From: Argopecten irradians
Lineage: Eukaryota > Mollusca > Bivalvia > Pectinida > Pectinidae
Direction of reading: 5' to 3'
NCBI RefSeq assembly: GCF_041381155.1
Contig: NC_091143.1
Coordinates: 27,219,331 to 27,283,330, forward strand
DNA: 64,000 bases
Part shown: one piece after another, positions 53,401 through 63,938 of the stretch
Numbering within the stretch: position 1 is the first letter of the stretch
How the letters are laid out: every line of letters begins with the position of its first letter
The notes under the pieces: generated by a model
Databases searched by the model: none
What the model was told of the DNA's origin: nothing
Seen by the model: only the letters and a program-made list of their open reading frames with translations
Program-made: the position numbers and the translations under genes

Positions 53401-54532
53401 TTTAGTTTTGCTATGAAATAGTCCAGAGGTGGACATAATGTCAGTATTATTATAGTAACCCCTGGAGTATTGCAGATGAACCATTGATCAGTAAGACTAA
53501 AGTCAATGATAAATTTAATATTAATGCACACCTGCTTGACTGCACTCCTCCATAGCCACCATAGCTCTCAAGTAAAACAAGAAGTTCTACCTTTGATGAT
53601 ATATCTAGCGAGTCTTCATACAATACCTGAGGATAGACAGTGATGTCAAAAGTGAATACATTTAGAAATAATATCACAAAACCAGAGTTGCATGTATGGT
53701 TAATATATCCAATAGTTATTACTTATGGGGCTCCACTTCTGCTATATCCACCTACAAAATGTACATATATGGTAGGTTTTTTTTAAGTTAACTAATTTCC
53801 CTCTGTCACTGACGTCATTTTGGTGTATTATTATGGACGACGTCATGGATAGTGAGAAGTTTTAAAATAAAGATATGATAGCAAGATGGTGACTTGATCA
53901 GTAGACTGTGATTCATTTCCCAGACGAAAGCTATGTAGCCAAAAATTTGGAACAGAGACTGTTTGTATTATGTATATTGTAAATTTTGTTCCCTTTGGAA
54001 CACTTATGAGAAGTTATATAAACTTAATAAAGTAGAGAATTATTTTTTTTTTACAATTACTTTTTTGTGATATGTCAATGACTATCATGCATGTATGTGG
54101 GACTTCCTCTAGCATGGTGCTTGTTCTGCTATGTGATAAGAAAGAGATAATTTATTTTCATTTTTGAGTTTGACAGCAGAATAATCTGTACTGACTCACT
54201 GTAATTAAATGTGTGTTTTTGCTGACCGACCTTTACAGTAAATTTGTAACCGTTTATGAATTCATGAATTGTATGTATAAGTTGACTATAACGAGGCATT
54301 TTAGTTATTAAATCCAAATCTAGCAATTTTCTTGCTGAACTAGTTCTAAAATATGCAGACGACAGAAGTCTTTTAGGAAATTGATAAGTTTGCCACAAAT
54401 AGGAAACAAATAAATTATTGTTACTTTAAGGAGATCAATGACGATGTATTCTTCCCCAAAAAGTTTTTCAATGTTTCCTGTAGCGATGTTGGCTCTAATT
54501 GTCAGCAATCGTCTCTCCCACTCCCCACTCAT
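32702..54532 (-). CDS. AP5B1: AP-5 complex subunit beta-1, complete, 25 exons
   Basis: Large subunit of the AP-5 adaptor, which with SPG11/SPG15 retrieves cargo from late endosomes and lysosomes. Minus-strand exons: 54532-54425, 53626-53532, 52920-52791, 52295-52164, 50956-50844, 50136-50097, 46310-46155, 44993-44919, 44573-44436, 43748-43595, 42335-42182, 41732-41643, 41405-41270, 39763-39628, 38614-38508, 38184-38115, 36599-36536, 35928-35867, 35579-35506, 35263-35188, 34799-34770, 34402-34339, 33716-33552, 33310-33198, 32940-32702. Every phase matches; the sum is 2,721 nt, 906 residues (human about 878). Matches to human AP5B1, by memory, include EWERRL..IR (N-term), RACACECL, LLTPSGLW, LFVCHWMRHH after EEKQLIQRLL, VGDLLFYMMTFYRD, YRCKTDALTLTLEDFMLPL, and the C-terminus FGMFLPTEYHLLLSC. 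The 40-nt exon 6 and the exon 5 donor (GTTGGT) are the least certain joins. Introns carry a LINE, a pogo-like element and MITEs. Confidence 0.93.
35380..35413. repeat. (TA)n microsatellite
   Basis: About 17 uninterrupted TA units in AP5B1 intron 19. Confidence 0.95.
36184..36446. repeat. MITE end duplicated into a perfect 46-bp hairpin
   Basis: 36344-36389 and 36401-36446 are perfect reverse complements (46 bp, 11-nt loop), each containing CGCCCTGGGTGCATATTGGG. The left half also belongs to a unit starting TACTGTATTCGACCCCATAA at 36184, whose far end (to about 36397) is a diverged inverted copy of that start. So a MITE seems to be followed by a mirror copy of its own end. In AP5B1 intron 17. 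Confidence 0.85.
36752..38014. mobile_element. pogo/Tigger-like non-autonomous DNA transposon
   Basis: 1,263 bp flanked by TA on both sides, with inverted ends CAGTGGACCTGCGATAATCC and CAGTGAACCTTCGATAATCC (right end, reverse complement), each running into GGACA. TA target duplication and CAGTG..CGATAATCCGGA ends are typical of Tc1/mariner-pogo elements. Further TCCGGA repeats occur near the left end. No transposase was recognised, so non-autonomous. In AP5B1 intron 16. Confidence 0.88.
38725..38945 (+). repeat. tRNA-derived SINE in AP5B1 intron 14-15 region
   Basis: The A-box region CAGTAGCTAAGTGGCTAAG and B-box GAGTTTGAATCCTG lie about 70 bp apart. A body follows with GGGCACTCCGGCTCCCCC, resembling the GGGTACTCCGG segment common in molluscan SINEs. 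Just upstream of AP5B1 exon 15 on the opposite strand. Confidence 0.7.
39201..39548. mobile_element. MITE with TTTAAAGTGAA termini in AP5B1 intron 14
   Basis: Ends TTTAAAGTGAACAGTCAGGCAA and the complement of TTTAAAGTGAATAGTCGGGCAA: 348 bp, non-coding. The TTTAAA start is shared with the MITEs at 21955 and 25276, though the inner termini differ. Confidence 0.82.
42410..42548. repeat. Foldback element in AP5B1 intron 10
   Basis: The arms share GTGGATATGAAGGAT-GGGATATTCTACCC in opposite orientation, followed by GGGTCACAAAA-type inner segments. About 139 bp in all. MITE-like. Confidence 0.75.
46520..46662 (+). repeat. 73-bp minisatellite, left part (2 units)
   Basis: Units marked by TTCGCCCTCAGAGGTT at 46552 and 46625, spaced 73 bp. 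The array stops abruptly where LINE sequence begins and resumes at about 49612 with five more units. Confidence 0.85.
46663..49611 (+). mobile_element. Decayed L1/Tx1-type LINE, 5'-truncated
   Basis: Conceptual translation in shifting frames shows non-LTR retrotransposon order. First comes the end of an APE endonuclease (DFNLVLNLDNGTFNYN at 46664, then a GLWKFN segment near 46970). Next is reverse transcriptase with TGFIKGRYIGEN-like sequence (about 47950), an FEKAFD-like stretch (about 48050) and DTSLILDGSEKSFNESL (about 48360) followed by KTNVIWIGSMKF. The C-terminal region near 49130 contains KGLMYPLSIKN. Many stops and frameshifts; the start falls inside the endonuclease, so most of ORF1 is absent. 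Lies in AP5B1 intron 6, antisense to the gene. Confidence 0.82.
49612..49945 (+). repeat. 73-bp minisatellite, right part (5 units)
   Basis: Five units marked by TCGCCCTCAG at about 49621, 49693, 49766, 49839 and 49914 (spacing 72-75 bp). The variable part is a run of TATATGTA-type repeats. The open frames across this array are by-products. Confidence 0.9.
50301..50420. repeat. 40-bp unit repeated three times
   Basis: GGTAATCGCATTCAGATTGT plus TTTTAAAATAGTA-type remainder occurs three times in exact register (50301, 50341, 50381) with only a difference at the start of the first copy. In AP5B1 intron 5, about 165 bp upstream (on the plus coordinate side) of exon 6. Confidence 0.93.
53150..53478. 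repeat. Second copy of the inverted-repeat family seen at 1597
   Basis: The ends CATC..ATACTCCA(G/C)GGGTTACTAT are inverted. Inside are GACTACCTCATAGTAAAACT and CTTCCTTTGAAGATTACAGA, which match the copy at 1597-1877. In AP5B1 intron 2. Confidence 0.75.
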
Positions 54533-54812
54533 CTTTCCAATATTACTCTTTTGCGTTAGGAGGCTAAAATAGTTTGGTTTATCTAAATTTAAAACCAGAA
54601 AAGTTCCGGATTTCCCCCATGTCCCGTGGTTACCTCCCTTGATGACGATTGGGATGCTGATCTTATTTTCCTTGTGACAAAAAAAAACTATAATATAATG
54701 ATTGCTTTATTAGAAGAATTTTTATATATTGTATAGATGTATCTAGACTAGTCCGAAAATACTTTATATCATAACATAATGTTTTGGCAATATACAAAAT
54801 GACAAGTGACTT

Positions 54813-55026
54813 AGGCCGTTTTCGATTATGCGGTTTGACTGGTTGGACCTAGTTGTTCGTTTATTAATTAAAGACGGACCTGGTGATTTTATATTGTTTA
54901 CAGACGAGCCTTGACAAAGCCCTCACAGACCTGCATAAAAAACGCAGGTCCGTCAGGATTTATACATGAGATAATGACTTTAACAAACGGTCGAACCGGT
55001 TGTTCCAAATAAACGAAAACGGTCCT
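54813..55026. mobile_element. Short MITE
   Basis: Ends AGGCCGTTTTCG / CGAAAACGGTCCT are inverted. Inner arms share GGTT(T/C)GAC(T/C)GGTTG-like sequence, and a central CGCAGGTCCGTC / GACGGACCTG pair is also inverted. 214 bp, no coding sequence. Confidence 0.75.
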
Positions 55027-55064
55027 ATTCTAAGTAATTTCAATGAAATTTTAAACAAATCTTC

Positions 55065-55812
55065 TAAAGGCCAATAAAAATTGTGAATTATATGGTCCGC
55101 CCCCCCGGGGGCTGTGGGAGGGGCCAAAAGGGGTAAAATTGACTAAAATTAAAAAAAAAAAAATCTTCTCCACTCACAGATATGTTGGAATCAAATACTC
55201 TTCATAGATAGGAAGGTCTTGTCTAAGGTCCTTTACAAAAAATTGTGAATTAGGCCTATATGACTCTGGGATATCTTAAATTGTTTCCCATTGGGGCGTG
55301 CGTTAGTTTACTATAGTTTAAGGGAAAACACATTTTTTTGAGCATTATTTGGTCATTTGTAATAGGAAATGAGTCAAATTGTCAGAACTATCAGTGTGAG
55401 ATGGCCATTGAATCCTATAAACAAATTTTCCATGACTGACCCCCAAGGTCAAAAGGGGCCAATTAGGCTAAAACTTCTTCTGGGGAGGGGGTCAAGTTTA
55501 CTATAGTCTATATACGAAAAACACATTTATGAACATTATCTGCTCAATTTTCATAGAAAAAGAGTCAAACTTGATCAGAATATTATAAGCCTGAGATATA
55601 CATGCAGTATTTTAACATCCATATCAGTCCTCGCTGACCCCTTGGGGGACCAGAGGGGCGGGGCCAAACAGGGTCAAAATAGATTAAAAAGTCATATTTA
55701 TACAATCTCTGACCGACTTCAAGGCCCAGTATATTAGTGTTTAGATATATCTTTGTTTCATTCTAGATAAACGAACTCAGGTGACCATGGGCCTCTTGGG
55801 TTTTTTTTTTGG
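55065..55812 (-). repeat. Inverted, shorter copy of the ACAAGAGGCCCATGG repeat
   Basis: On the minus strand it begins near 55800 with CAAGAGGCCCATGGTCACC and contains two partial units with the same phrases as 19940-21681 (CTATGAAAATTGAGCA, GACCCCCTCCCC, TATAATTCACAATTTTT). Identity is lower than between units of the first array. Confidence 0.75.
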
Positions 55813-57366
55813 TTTTTTTGTTTTAACATACTGTACATTCCAATGATTTAGGTCCTTGGTAGTAACAGTTGTGATATCACATTCTTCAAATATTCTAAAA
55901 AAAATAATAATGGGATTTATAAGGATACATGTTCATATACACATGAAACTAATATATCAATATATGTACAGTAGAGATAAAGCAATGTTATTCTGTTAGG
56001 CCTATATGCGAAAATACCAACTTTTAATTTTAATGTTGACGTTATTATGGGATTACTGTGTGTATTTTTACTTGTGATAAAACATCATATCAATATTCCT
56101 TTTATTAATCATAATCTGCTGTCGTAGATTGGTAATATATGATCATGTGTCTAACGTGCACAACAGTGTATTATTTTCACAATATTTACCAACATTAACG
56201 TACAGTACAGTAATTATTGGATATGTCTTGAATAGCCTAGCGTTTTGATGCATGTTTGAATCTGTTTGACCGAATTTGACAAAACCCACATGCTCTAGTG
56301 ACCTGAAATAATGTCTGGTCTTTAACTCTTTTATTCTAGTCTCTCAGCATGTACACGCTTGTCGCTTTCGGAGTTATTTCCCCTTACATATCATTAACAT
56401 TCGTAATCTTTCGGAGGATTGACCGGAAATAGGGGTATTTTCAGCAAATTTCTACTATATGTGAATTGTTCAAGATCTATACTTTTGGCATGTTATAAAA
56501 TAGAAATTTTCTCTGAAACTTAGCATAGCGATCTCAATCAATTCTACCACATTCGTGCATGTGAAAGGGAATTCCTTCATTACGTCATCTCCGGAAAATT
56601 TATATATGGCGGCGCGAATTCTAGGTATAATCACGTGACCCGATGCCATTGTGAGAGCAGACCTAGGTAATGAATGTGGCCGAGTATATTTGCTGTATTT
56701 CGTTGTGTTGAAATCCAAGATATAATTTATTTTGATTATTTGTCAAAGATAAGTTAACAGTGAATTTAAATATATGTAACATTAATGGAAATTCTTCGTC
56801 GTTAGGCTCCAATATCCATAGGAAATTGATGAGGAAATCCAGCATGGCGTCACATGGTGCCGAACGAGGTGTTTTGTTACGCAGCAAATCATTGAAATAT
56901 AGCAAATAGAGTCGTATTTAAAGTTTTTGTAATACTGAAGTGATTTTATTTGGATATTGTTTCAATAACTTTCATATTTTTGTTGTTTATTAAGCTTTTG
57001 TTGTCTGATCTTATTTCGTTCCTTGTTGACATGAATGTTGCTCACCCCAAAAATATTGGACCTTAGCGGACATGGTTCTGATGCATCGATCTTCATACAA
57101 ATTTCATAGACGTGTCTGAAGAATGTCTGAAATTTCATACGCATATTTCCTAAATGCATCATGTGATATAGGCCTAGAGAAGAAATCTAAAGATATTTCG
57201 TGTTACTGTACATGTTACCGACATGACCAATGTTCTGGCTTGGTTTACATGCGACTCATTACTAACAACTGTAAACTGAAGTTACCTAGTGTGAAGAAGT
57301 CGTGACCATTTCGTTAAGTCAACATATTGTAAAAAAGCCAATAAATGGTTCAATCGATTCACGAAT

Positions 57367-57445
57367 AGTTATATTGCTGCAGCAACTTCCTGAAATCAGA
57401 TTTTTTTTATTTCTGATTTCAAGTAGTTGCTGCAGCAATATAACT
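57367..57445. repeat. 33-bp near-perfect hairpin upstream of the UBAP2L start
   Basis: The arms AGTTATATTGCTGCAGCAAC.. (57367) and its complement (ending 57445) pair across a T-rich 11-nt loop, with one small bulge. About 160 bp before the first coding ATG, in the intron before that exon. Confidence 0.85.
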
Positions 57446-57603
57446 ACACAACAAAACTGACCAAATTACTTTCATGCTCACTATAGCCTTGCAATAGTTT
57501 TTTTTTACTTTGATCAGGGCACTCAACATGAATGTGTAGAAAGGAATGTCTTATTTTGTTTCAGATTCCTGTTATTGTATATAGAGTTGTGTAAATACTG
57601 TAT

Positions 57604-60600
57604 ATGATGAGCACAGCGGTGAGCACATCCCGTGCTAGCAGTAGGCAAAATAAGGACAAAAATGCAAAAGCTGCATCACGCCCGCAAGTAAAGACAGAGG
57701 AAACATCTTCAAAGATGCACCAGGTATAGAAAACATTTTTGTTCTGATCATCATCTAATTACAAGTGATTTTCATATGTACTCAAAATTCATGTTTATCA
57801 TAAAGACTTCTTGAAAAACTTTTCCGTATTTTCTTAATATCACATATATTTGCCTAGATAGAAAAAAGTATTGTATATATTAACAAAAACAAAATGCAAT
57901 ATATTTATCCAACTAGAAATTATCGAGTTTGCATTCTGCGACTTTAAGCACTAGTCCGATGCCCACGACTAGTAATTTTACAGGTGGACTAGTGCTAATT
58001 GTAATAAACTAGTCCAATTGGACTAGTGCTCACAACCGGATTAAAATCTGCATATATGATATTTACATGAGCGGTGGTCAGTTGCATTTTTCAACACATT
58101 TTGAGTGCATTATGTATGAGATTATTTTAGTCTGGATTCATCAGTTTATGAAAATTTGCATTCAGGTATGCATCCAGACTGTAATTTGGGTCAAAATTGT
58201 AAATTGATAATGACTGAAGTGCTGAAGCAAAACGGATGTATATCTAATTTGGACTAGTGATTTAATTGTCAGATTATCAAAACTTTGGGCTTTGCTAGTC
58301 CAAATGACCAGCAGAAGAAAAAAATTAACATCACAGACTGAGTTTTTATATCACTGGTTCGATTTCCTATTGTAGGCAACACCAGAACAGTTAAGACTGG
58401 CACAGATTTCACAGATCAGTGAAGATGAAACTATATTCAGACAGAAAGTACAACAGGTAAGCTTAATGATCTGATGATTAAATAAAAATGTCAAACTTTA
58501 TGTTACTTGATTATAAACAGAAAAGCAATTGTAAAATTAACCCTTTAAGTGCCAAATAAAAAAAACATTGAAATAGGGTAATTCACTTGAGCTGGATTAT
58601 ATCGACACAGAGTTATATTATGATTTAACGTTTCATATACAAGATTTAATATTTATGTAATTTTTTTCCTCAGATTATTGATCTGACGGGTAAGACCGAG
58701 ATGGAGTGTGAGATAGCTTTACATGATTGCCAACAGGATACTGAAAAGGCAATCAACATGCTTCTAGAGGGAGAGCATTATCAGGTAAATATTTATACAA
58801 ATGAGAGTTTTTATCAACTCAATGATTTACAAGATCAGATGTGGGGGATTCATTGTATATTTTGTAGGGCTGAAACGATTAGTAATTTTTGTATTCGATT
58901 ATTCGGTCACGTGTAATCGATTACTAATCGATTAATCTTTTGAATTGAATGCAACTAGGCTACTGACTACTGAAAACATCCGCCATGCGTTGTTATCAAC
59001 TAATAATAACACCTACTGTACAATATGACAGAGGACATGTCTTATATAATATAAGCCTACCAACAAATAACAATAGATTTATTGACAAAACAAACGTATT
59101 TTATCCCAAATAAGCTCTGAATTCCGTTCCTGTATCGTCTTCCGTAACATCGTTTATATCAAGTCTGCTAACCCGCTGTTTTGACGTGACCTTCACATGT
59201 ACGACTAATCAACCAAATCTGGATCGCCACGGACCGGCATGACCAAATTTTCGTCAAAGAACTTTTTATTTCCGTGATCAAAAAAATAAAATAAATCAAC
59301 AACTCTTATCTTCAATTAGAATATGAACAAAAACGTTCTTTTTATATGATAAACACATGCAATAGTAAAATTTAAATGTTTCAAGATTACTGCTCCCGAG
59401 CGTCCCGGCGGCGATTAGGCCTCCGTGACGTAACAACATGGAGTCGATCGCTAGTGAAAATTGGCGAACAGCGTGTTGCAAGCTTTCTCATGACATCCAC
59501 TTTTTCATTGATTAATGACTTTAACTTCCACAGAGACGTAATTTAACAAGTATTTCTCACATCATATATGCTTTGTTGAGTTCAAAACATGTACCTAAAG
59601 AGATGAAACTCCAGTCGGAATGGCTTACTCAGAAATCCATGATCTGTCAACGTGTTTAGTCAGCTTACAATGCACTTGCTATGCATGTTACGATTAACGA
59701 TTAATAAATTCTTTAATCGATTATCAGCGATTAGCTTCAATAATCTAATCGCCTCCGATTATTCGACTAATCGTTTCAGCCCTAAGATTTTGTATATTTT
59801 ATATTTATCTTCACAATGTGTAAGATGACCTGCTAAGATCAACATGTAGTCAAGTTTAAATAAAGTCTATAATTATTATTATTATTAAAAAAACTTGTGA
59901 ACAAATTCTAATTGTGTATAATTACGAACTGTCAGAGTTTTCACTTAAAAATATATATTGCTTTCTATCATAAGGGTGAGTGGCGTGAGACAGGTGGAAA
60001 GAAAAAGAAAAGGGCAAATCCTCCCAATAAGACAGAACCACAACAGAACAGTATTGATGAAAAGCAAGACAAAAATGAGCAGAACTTTGAACCAAGAGAG
60101 CGTCCTGACAGAAGTGGCGACAACAGACCAGAAAGCAACTCGCGCAGAGGACGACGATTTGACAGTCGGCCACCTCGTCTGGCTCGTGGGCGAGGGAGGG
60201 AGAGAGGAGATGGTGGATTCAGAGGAAACAGGGACAGTAATGATCATGACAATAAAGAGAATGGTTTTGGGACCTTTGACAAAGATCGAGATACAGATAA
60301 CAGAGGCAGAGGACGTGGAAGAGGGAGGGGTAAGCAGATTGTTTAGTTATTGATTTTATATTTATATATCTTTAACTAGTTTATGAAAAATAAAGAACAG
60401 AAAAAGAAAATCAGACTATTCAGATGTTGAATATGTATGAATGAGAAGAGAATATGGAGATTGAAAAGGCTTTACACATGATGTAAATTACTACCATTTT
60501 ACCGCAACCGAGAATGATGCAAGTTAATTGACCCCTACTGCTTAGCGACTGACTTGTATCAAAATATTGTTTGAGGGTACTCGTGTATATAGACATTGTA

Positions 60601-63600
60601 CCCACACAGGTAAATCAGTGCTGATGGAAAAATTGGGCCTCTTACCAAGTGACTTAGACTTAAGTGTGTGAAAAACCAAACAAACTCTTTAAGAAATCAC
60701 AACTTTCAAACACATTGGGACCTGATCACAACCCTATCATAATAATTGTCTATATTAGAATTCGGTAACATATTACAATTAGTACAGTCTGGAAATGATC
60801 TATGCACTAGACACATGTACAATGTTTTGCTTACAAGGCAGTAGTAGCCATACACTTTCATAAGAATGCCATAACTAAAACTGTGAAGTTTTGAAGTTAC
60901 AATTTTTGTTGTAAAATATGTGTATATCCAAGGAATACTATTAGAATATTCTTTATATGGCATTCTGAAGGACTCTCATTCAGGGCCATCTAACTTGTAA
61001 CAGACGAGAGTTTTCCAATTAAATTGATGCAGTTTAGATAGGCTTATCGAGAACTCCTCAGAAAAGTGCAAGTATATATAAAAAAAATTACGGTTTGGCT
61101 GTTTGTAATCCAATTACAGATGCTTTGCATATATGAGATTTTAAAGTTCCAATATCCGTGTCTGTATTATTTTTTTCATGATTTAGTTGTATATAGTGCA
61201 GAGACAGGACTAAATCAATGTCAAGATGATTGATAATGATTCAGAAAGTTTTTATAAAAAATCAATTAAATATTGAACATCGCTATGTGGGTTCCATTAA
61301 GTCAAACAAGCCGAAGTTAGCTGACTTTGTAACGTCGCTGAGAACGTCATGTGACTACCGTAACTATTTAAAGTCTGTATGAACTTTCCAACTTCTGTGC
61401 GGCAATAATTGGAACTTCTATGGCGACCAGTTTAAAATAAAGCCATGTTTACAAGTATCAACTTTCAACAACTGCTGTACCAAAGTTATTAAGAAATCAT
61501 TATAAATATTCATTGATATAACTTAATTTCAACTACTTCTACAAATATTAACAATATCGGGGTCAGTCTAATTTGACTTTTTGTTGATAGTTACATATAG
61601 TGTGATTTTAAATCATGTGTATTCATTAGTGATGTTCCGATTATTGAAAAACTAGAAAGAGAAATGTAAGTGCTCGATTGTTTTTTCATAAGCTTGATAA
61701 ATCAATATAAATGCATTTAAAACTAACAGTGTAAGTGAGGGCGCCGGGCGCGGGTAAATGGCCAAAGGGGGCGCCGTAATTTGAGACCATTTTTAGATGT
61801 TTTTTCTGAAACAAACTATAGTCATCTTGCTTTTAGTTTCGTATTTTCTGAAACTTACTATACCAACTTACGTTTTGAAGTCAAATAAGTGTTGAAATTA
61901 CATAATTATGAAGAAATGTATGCACCAGAAGTATTAAACATTGGTTAAATATGTCTGTTTCACGGAATTTTGGCATTTCATGCTAGCCTGTTTGTTTACC
62001 ATGCGTACACAAAATGGCGGACGGTGCTTTCGATCGCTACTTTCGTTTTGTGGCAGATGGGAATTACCGACAAGAGTACACAATAAAATGCTTAGAAATG
62101 ATAACATTCCTGTTGTTTAGGAACCTTTATCATAGATATACAGTAAGTAATCATAAAACCTATATAGACATCGCTAAAATGTTGTTGCCAGTTAGTCTTC
62201 ATCCATACACGTGTGTGGGGCATTCAAGTGACACGTTTTATTTTGAACATGGCGTTTTCGCTGTTTGTATGTGTAAACACTTGGCAAAGATGTCCGAAGT
62301 TGTCCAATGCAATAAATTTAGTGCTTATAAAAGATGATCGGATATCTGTTAAGCATCAGATTGATGTGAAACAGTATTTTTTTTAGCGTCTGCAAAGACA
62401 AATCGTCACAATCTGGCACAAAAGTTGTATGAAATTAGTTGATTTTTTTCAGCAAAAAACGTGGGGGCGCCCTTATTAGAGGAGGCGCTCTTAATAAGCT
62501 TGATAAATCAATATAAATGCATTTAAAACTGAACACAGTGTAAGTTTGAAGAGTAAAGTTGCGTTTCATGTGTTCATGAAGCCTGCAAGCTTGTGTTGTG
62601 TACAGGAAGAGCGATCTCAATCTTACAGGAAGTTGGAAAGTACACAAAGCTGTGGGTTTCATTTCGCATCTGTGCTTAATTATTAAAAGTTCAGAAGAAG
62701 AAAACACATTTTATTTTTGAAACTCAAATAAATATGTTTATAAATTAACAAATCAAAACACTTTTGAGAATGTGAAAGAAGTTATTTAAGTATTGCTGGT
62801 GAAAGATACGAAACTTCGATTGACAAAACCATTGTAAACAAATTGGCTGACACAGACAGTCAGGATGATATGATACTGTTGATAATCTTTAATATCTATT
62901 TTATCAAGATTTATGTACAGAATAAATGACAAAAGACTACACTCCACACAGAATCCGATTATTAGATTAATCGTTCAAACACATCCATCCGATAATCGAT
63001 TGTAATTTTTACTTTTGATTGCCATCACTAGCATTCATACAGATCTGTTCAGGTCTACATGGTACCAGAATTTTAGATAGTATCTAAATCTGCTTTTGAG
63101 AAATGTAACCACTGTGAAATCATTAATAACCCTTCCTATGCATATAAAGCAACTATGTGTATAAATAAATTGAAATTTGATGTCATCAACATAGTTTAAA
63201 TTTTGATCCGTGTGCCTATCATTTGCCACTGTTTATGGGTCCCAAATTCTGACGTTCATGTATTTTTTCAGGAGGGCCTCGAAGAGGAGGACGAGGAAGG
63301 TAAGTTTTACATTATAATTATTAATTATTAAAAGTTATCAGAAAACAGACATAAAGCTTCACTGCAACACAGCATTTCACACATTTTTTAGACAGGGATT
63401 AAGCTGATAAAAAGAAAACAAATTATTAGAGCTTTTAGAGTACTTAGAAATAATTTAGAAACATCATGATTTCATGCTCTTAATATTTCAGTGTAATTTT
63501 ATCTCTCATATTTTAACAGGAATCCAAGGTTTGACAAGGGGCCTCAAATAGATACATGGACAAATGAAACAGCAGCAAATGCAGAGAAAGAAAATGCAGC

Positions 63601-63938
63601 AAGTATGATTCTTTTCATATTTCTTGGTAGTTCCATACTTGCATAGAAGTCAGTTTGTCCATAATGTAATTAACATATGATATGAAATTAAATATGTCCT
63701 TCCAAAAATGATTCTTTTGAGTATAAACCTTTTCAAGGAAGTGTCTTTAAGCTTTCAGTTGTCAGTCATTTGCATATTAGATATTTTTTCTTGGCTAATG
63801 ATAGTTTTTCATTTCTATACAAATAAGAATTTTTTATCATGCAATTACATTCTACAAATAAAATGACAATTTTACCATGTTTTGATAGGTCCGTGGGAGT
63901 CAATGGAAGATTGGAATGAAGACACATGGACAGGAAGT
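57604..63938 (+). CDS. UBAP2L: Ubiquitin-associated protein 2-like (lingerer orthologue), 5' part
   Basis: Coding exons 57604-57723, 58376-58456, 58674-58784, 59975-60329, 63272-63299, 63520-63602 and 63889-63938 join in frame to 276 residues and continue beyond the window. The start MM.STAVST resembles human MMTSVGT; the acceptor of this exon is at 57564. A UBA domain spans residues about 43-103 (EQLRLAQISQ, IIDLTGKTEMECEIALHDC, INMLLEGEHY). Exon 4 encodes a charged, RG-rich region (residues 105-222: GKKKKRA, RRGRRFDSRPPRLARGRGR, GRGRGRGRG), continued by GPRRGGRGR. The last exons give WESMEDWNEDTWTGS, matching the EEWGTEDWNEDLSE part of the human protein. The family binds RNA and ribosomes and builds stress granules; fly lingerer restrains growth signalling. 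Vertebrates have UBAP2 and UBAP2L; this would be pre-duplication. The exon 4 acceptor (ATAAG) is the weakest. Confidence 0.93.
57938..58320. repeat. Diverged relative of the CTAGCCC element
   Basis: Repeated CACTAGTCC / GGACTAGTG motifs (six or so) are arranged like those in 26365-27162. The first 80 bp align phrase by phrase with that element (cactag-cccga-gccc, then aattttagcc-like). Termini not clear. In UBAP2L intron 1 (of the coding part). Confidence 0.55.
58865..59784. mobile_element. hAT-like non-autonomous DNA transposon
   Basis: Ends TAGGGCTGAAACGATTAGT / ACTAATCGTTTCAGCCCTA are inverted; subterminal ATCGATTA/TAATCGAT repeats follow. It is flanked by an 8-bp duplication, ATATTTTG / AGATTTTG, with one difference. 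920 bp. A short plus-strand frame at about 59430 (MESIASENWRTACCKL) may be a leftover from a parent element. In the UBAP2L intron before exon 4. Confidence 0.88.
61688..62545. repeat. Insert of ~757 bp flanked by a ~49-bp direct duplication
   Basis: 61688-61736 and 62494-62545 are direct copies (ATAAGCTTGATAAATCAATA... through ...CAGTGTAAGT) apart from a 3-nt difference near their ends. Between them lies a GC-richer insert with GGCGCC at both margins (GAGGGCGCC at 61737, GGGGGCGCCC at 62463). It carries a plus-strand frame from 62014 (MADGAFDRYFRFVADGNYRQ...) that meets a consensus donor GTAAGTAA at about 62143. Product not recognised. In UBAP2L intron 4. Confidence 0.65.

Larger units (their letters stand above)
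54533..57603. other. Divergent intergenic region between AP5B1 and UBAP2L
   Basis: Holds the AP5B1 5' end on the left (an AGTTCCGGA motif at about 54602), two repeats (54813-55026, 55065-55812), and a CpG-richer part at 56320-57100. That part includes a CCGGAA site and a TCACGTGAC E-box at 56631 and probably holds the UBAP2L transcription start. The first UBAP2L coding exon begins at an acceptor at 57564, so an upstream non-coding exon must exist; its donor was not fixed. Confidence 0.55.

Noticed and set aside
56470-56718. 82-codon minus-strand frame (MASGHVIIPRIRAAIYKF within it)
   Set aside because: Lies in the CpG-richer promoter zone of UBAP2L on the opposite strand, has no recognised domain and no clear splice continuation; such frames are common in GC-richer patches.
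59912-60346. 144-codon frame read as a stand-alone gene
   Set aside because: It is UBAP2L exon 4 read through its donor at 60329; the upstream part before 59975 is intron.
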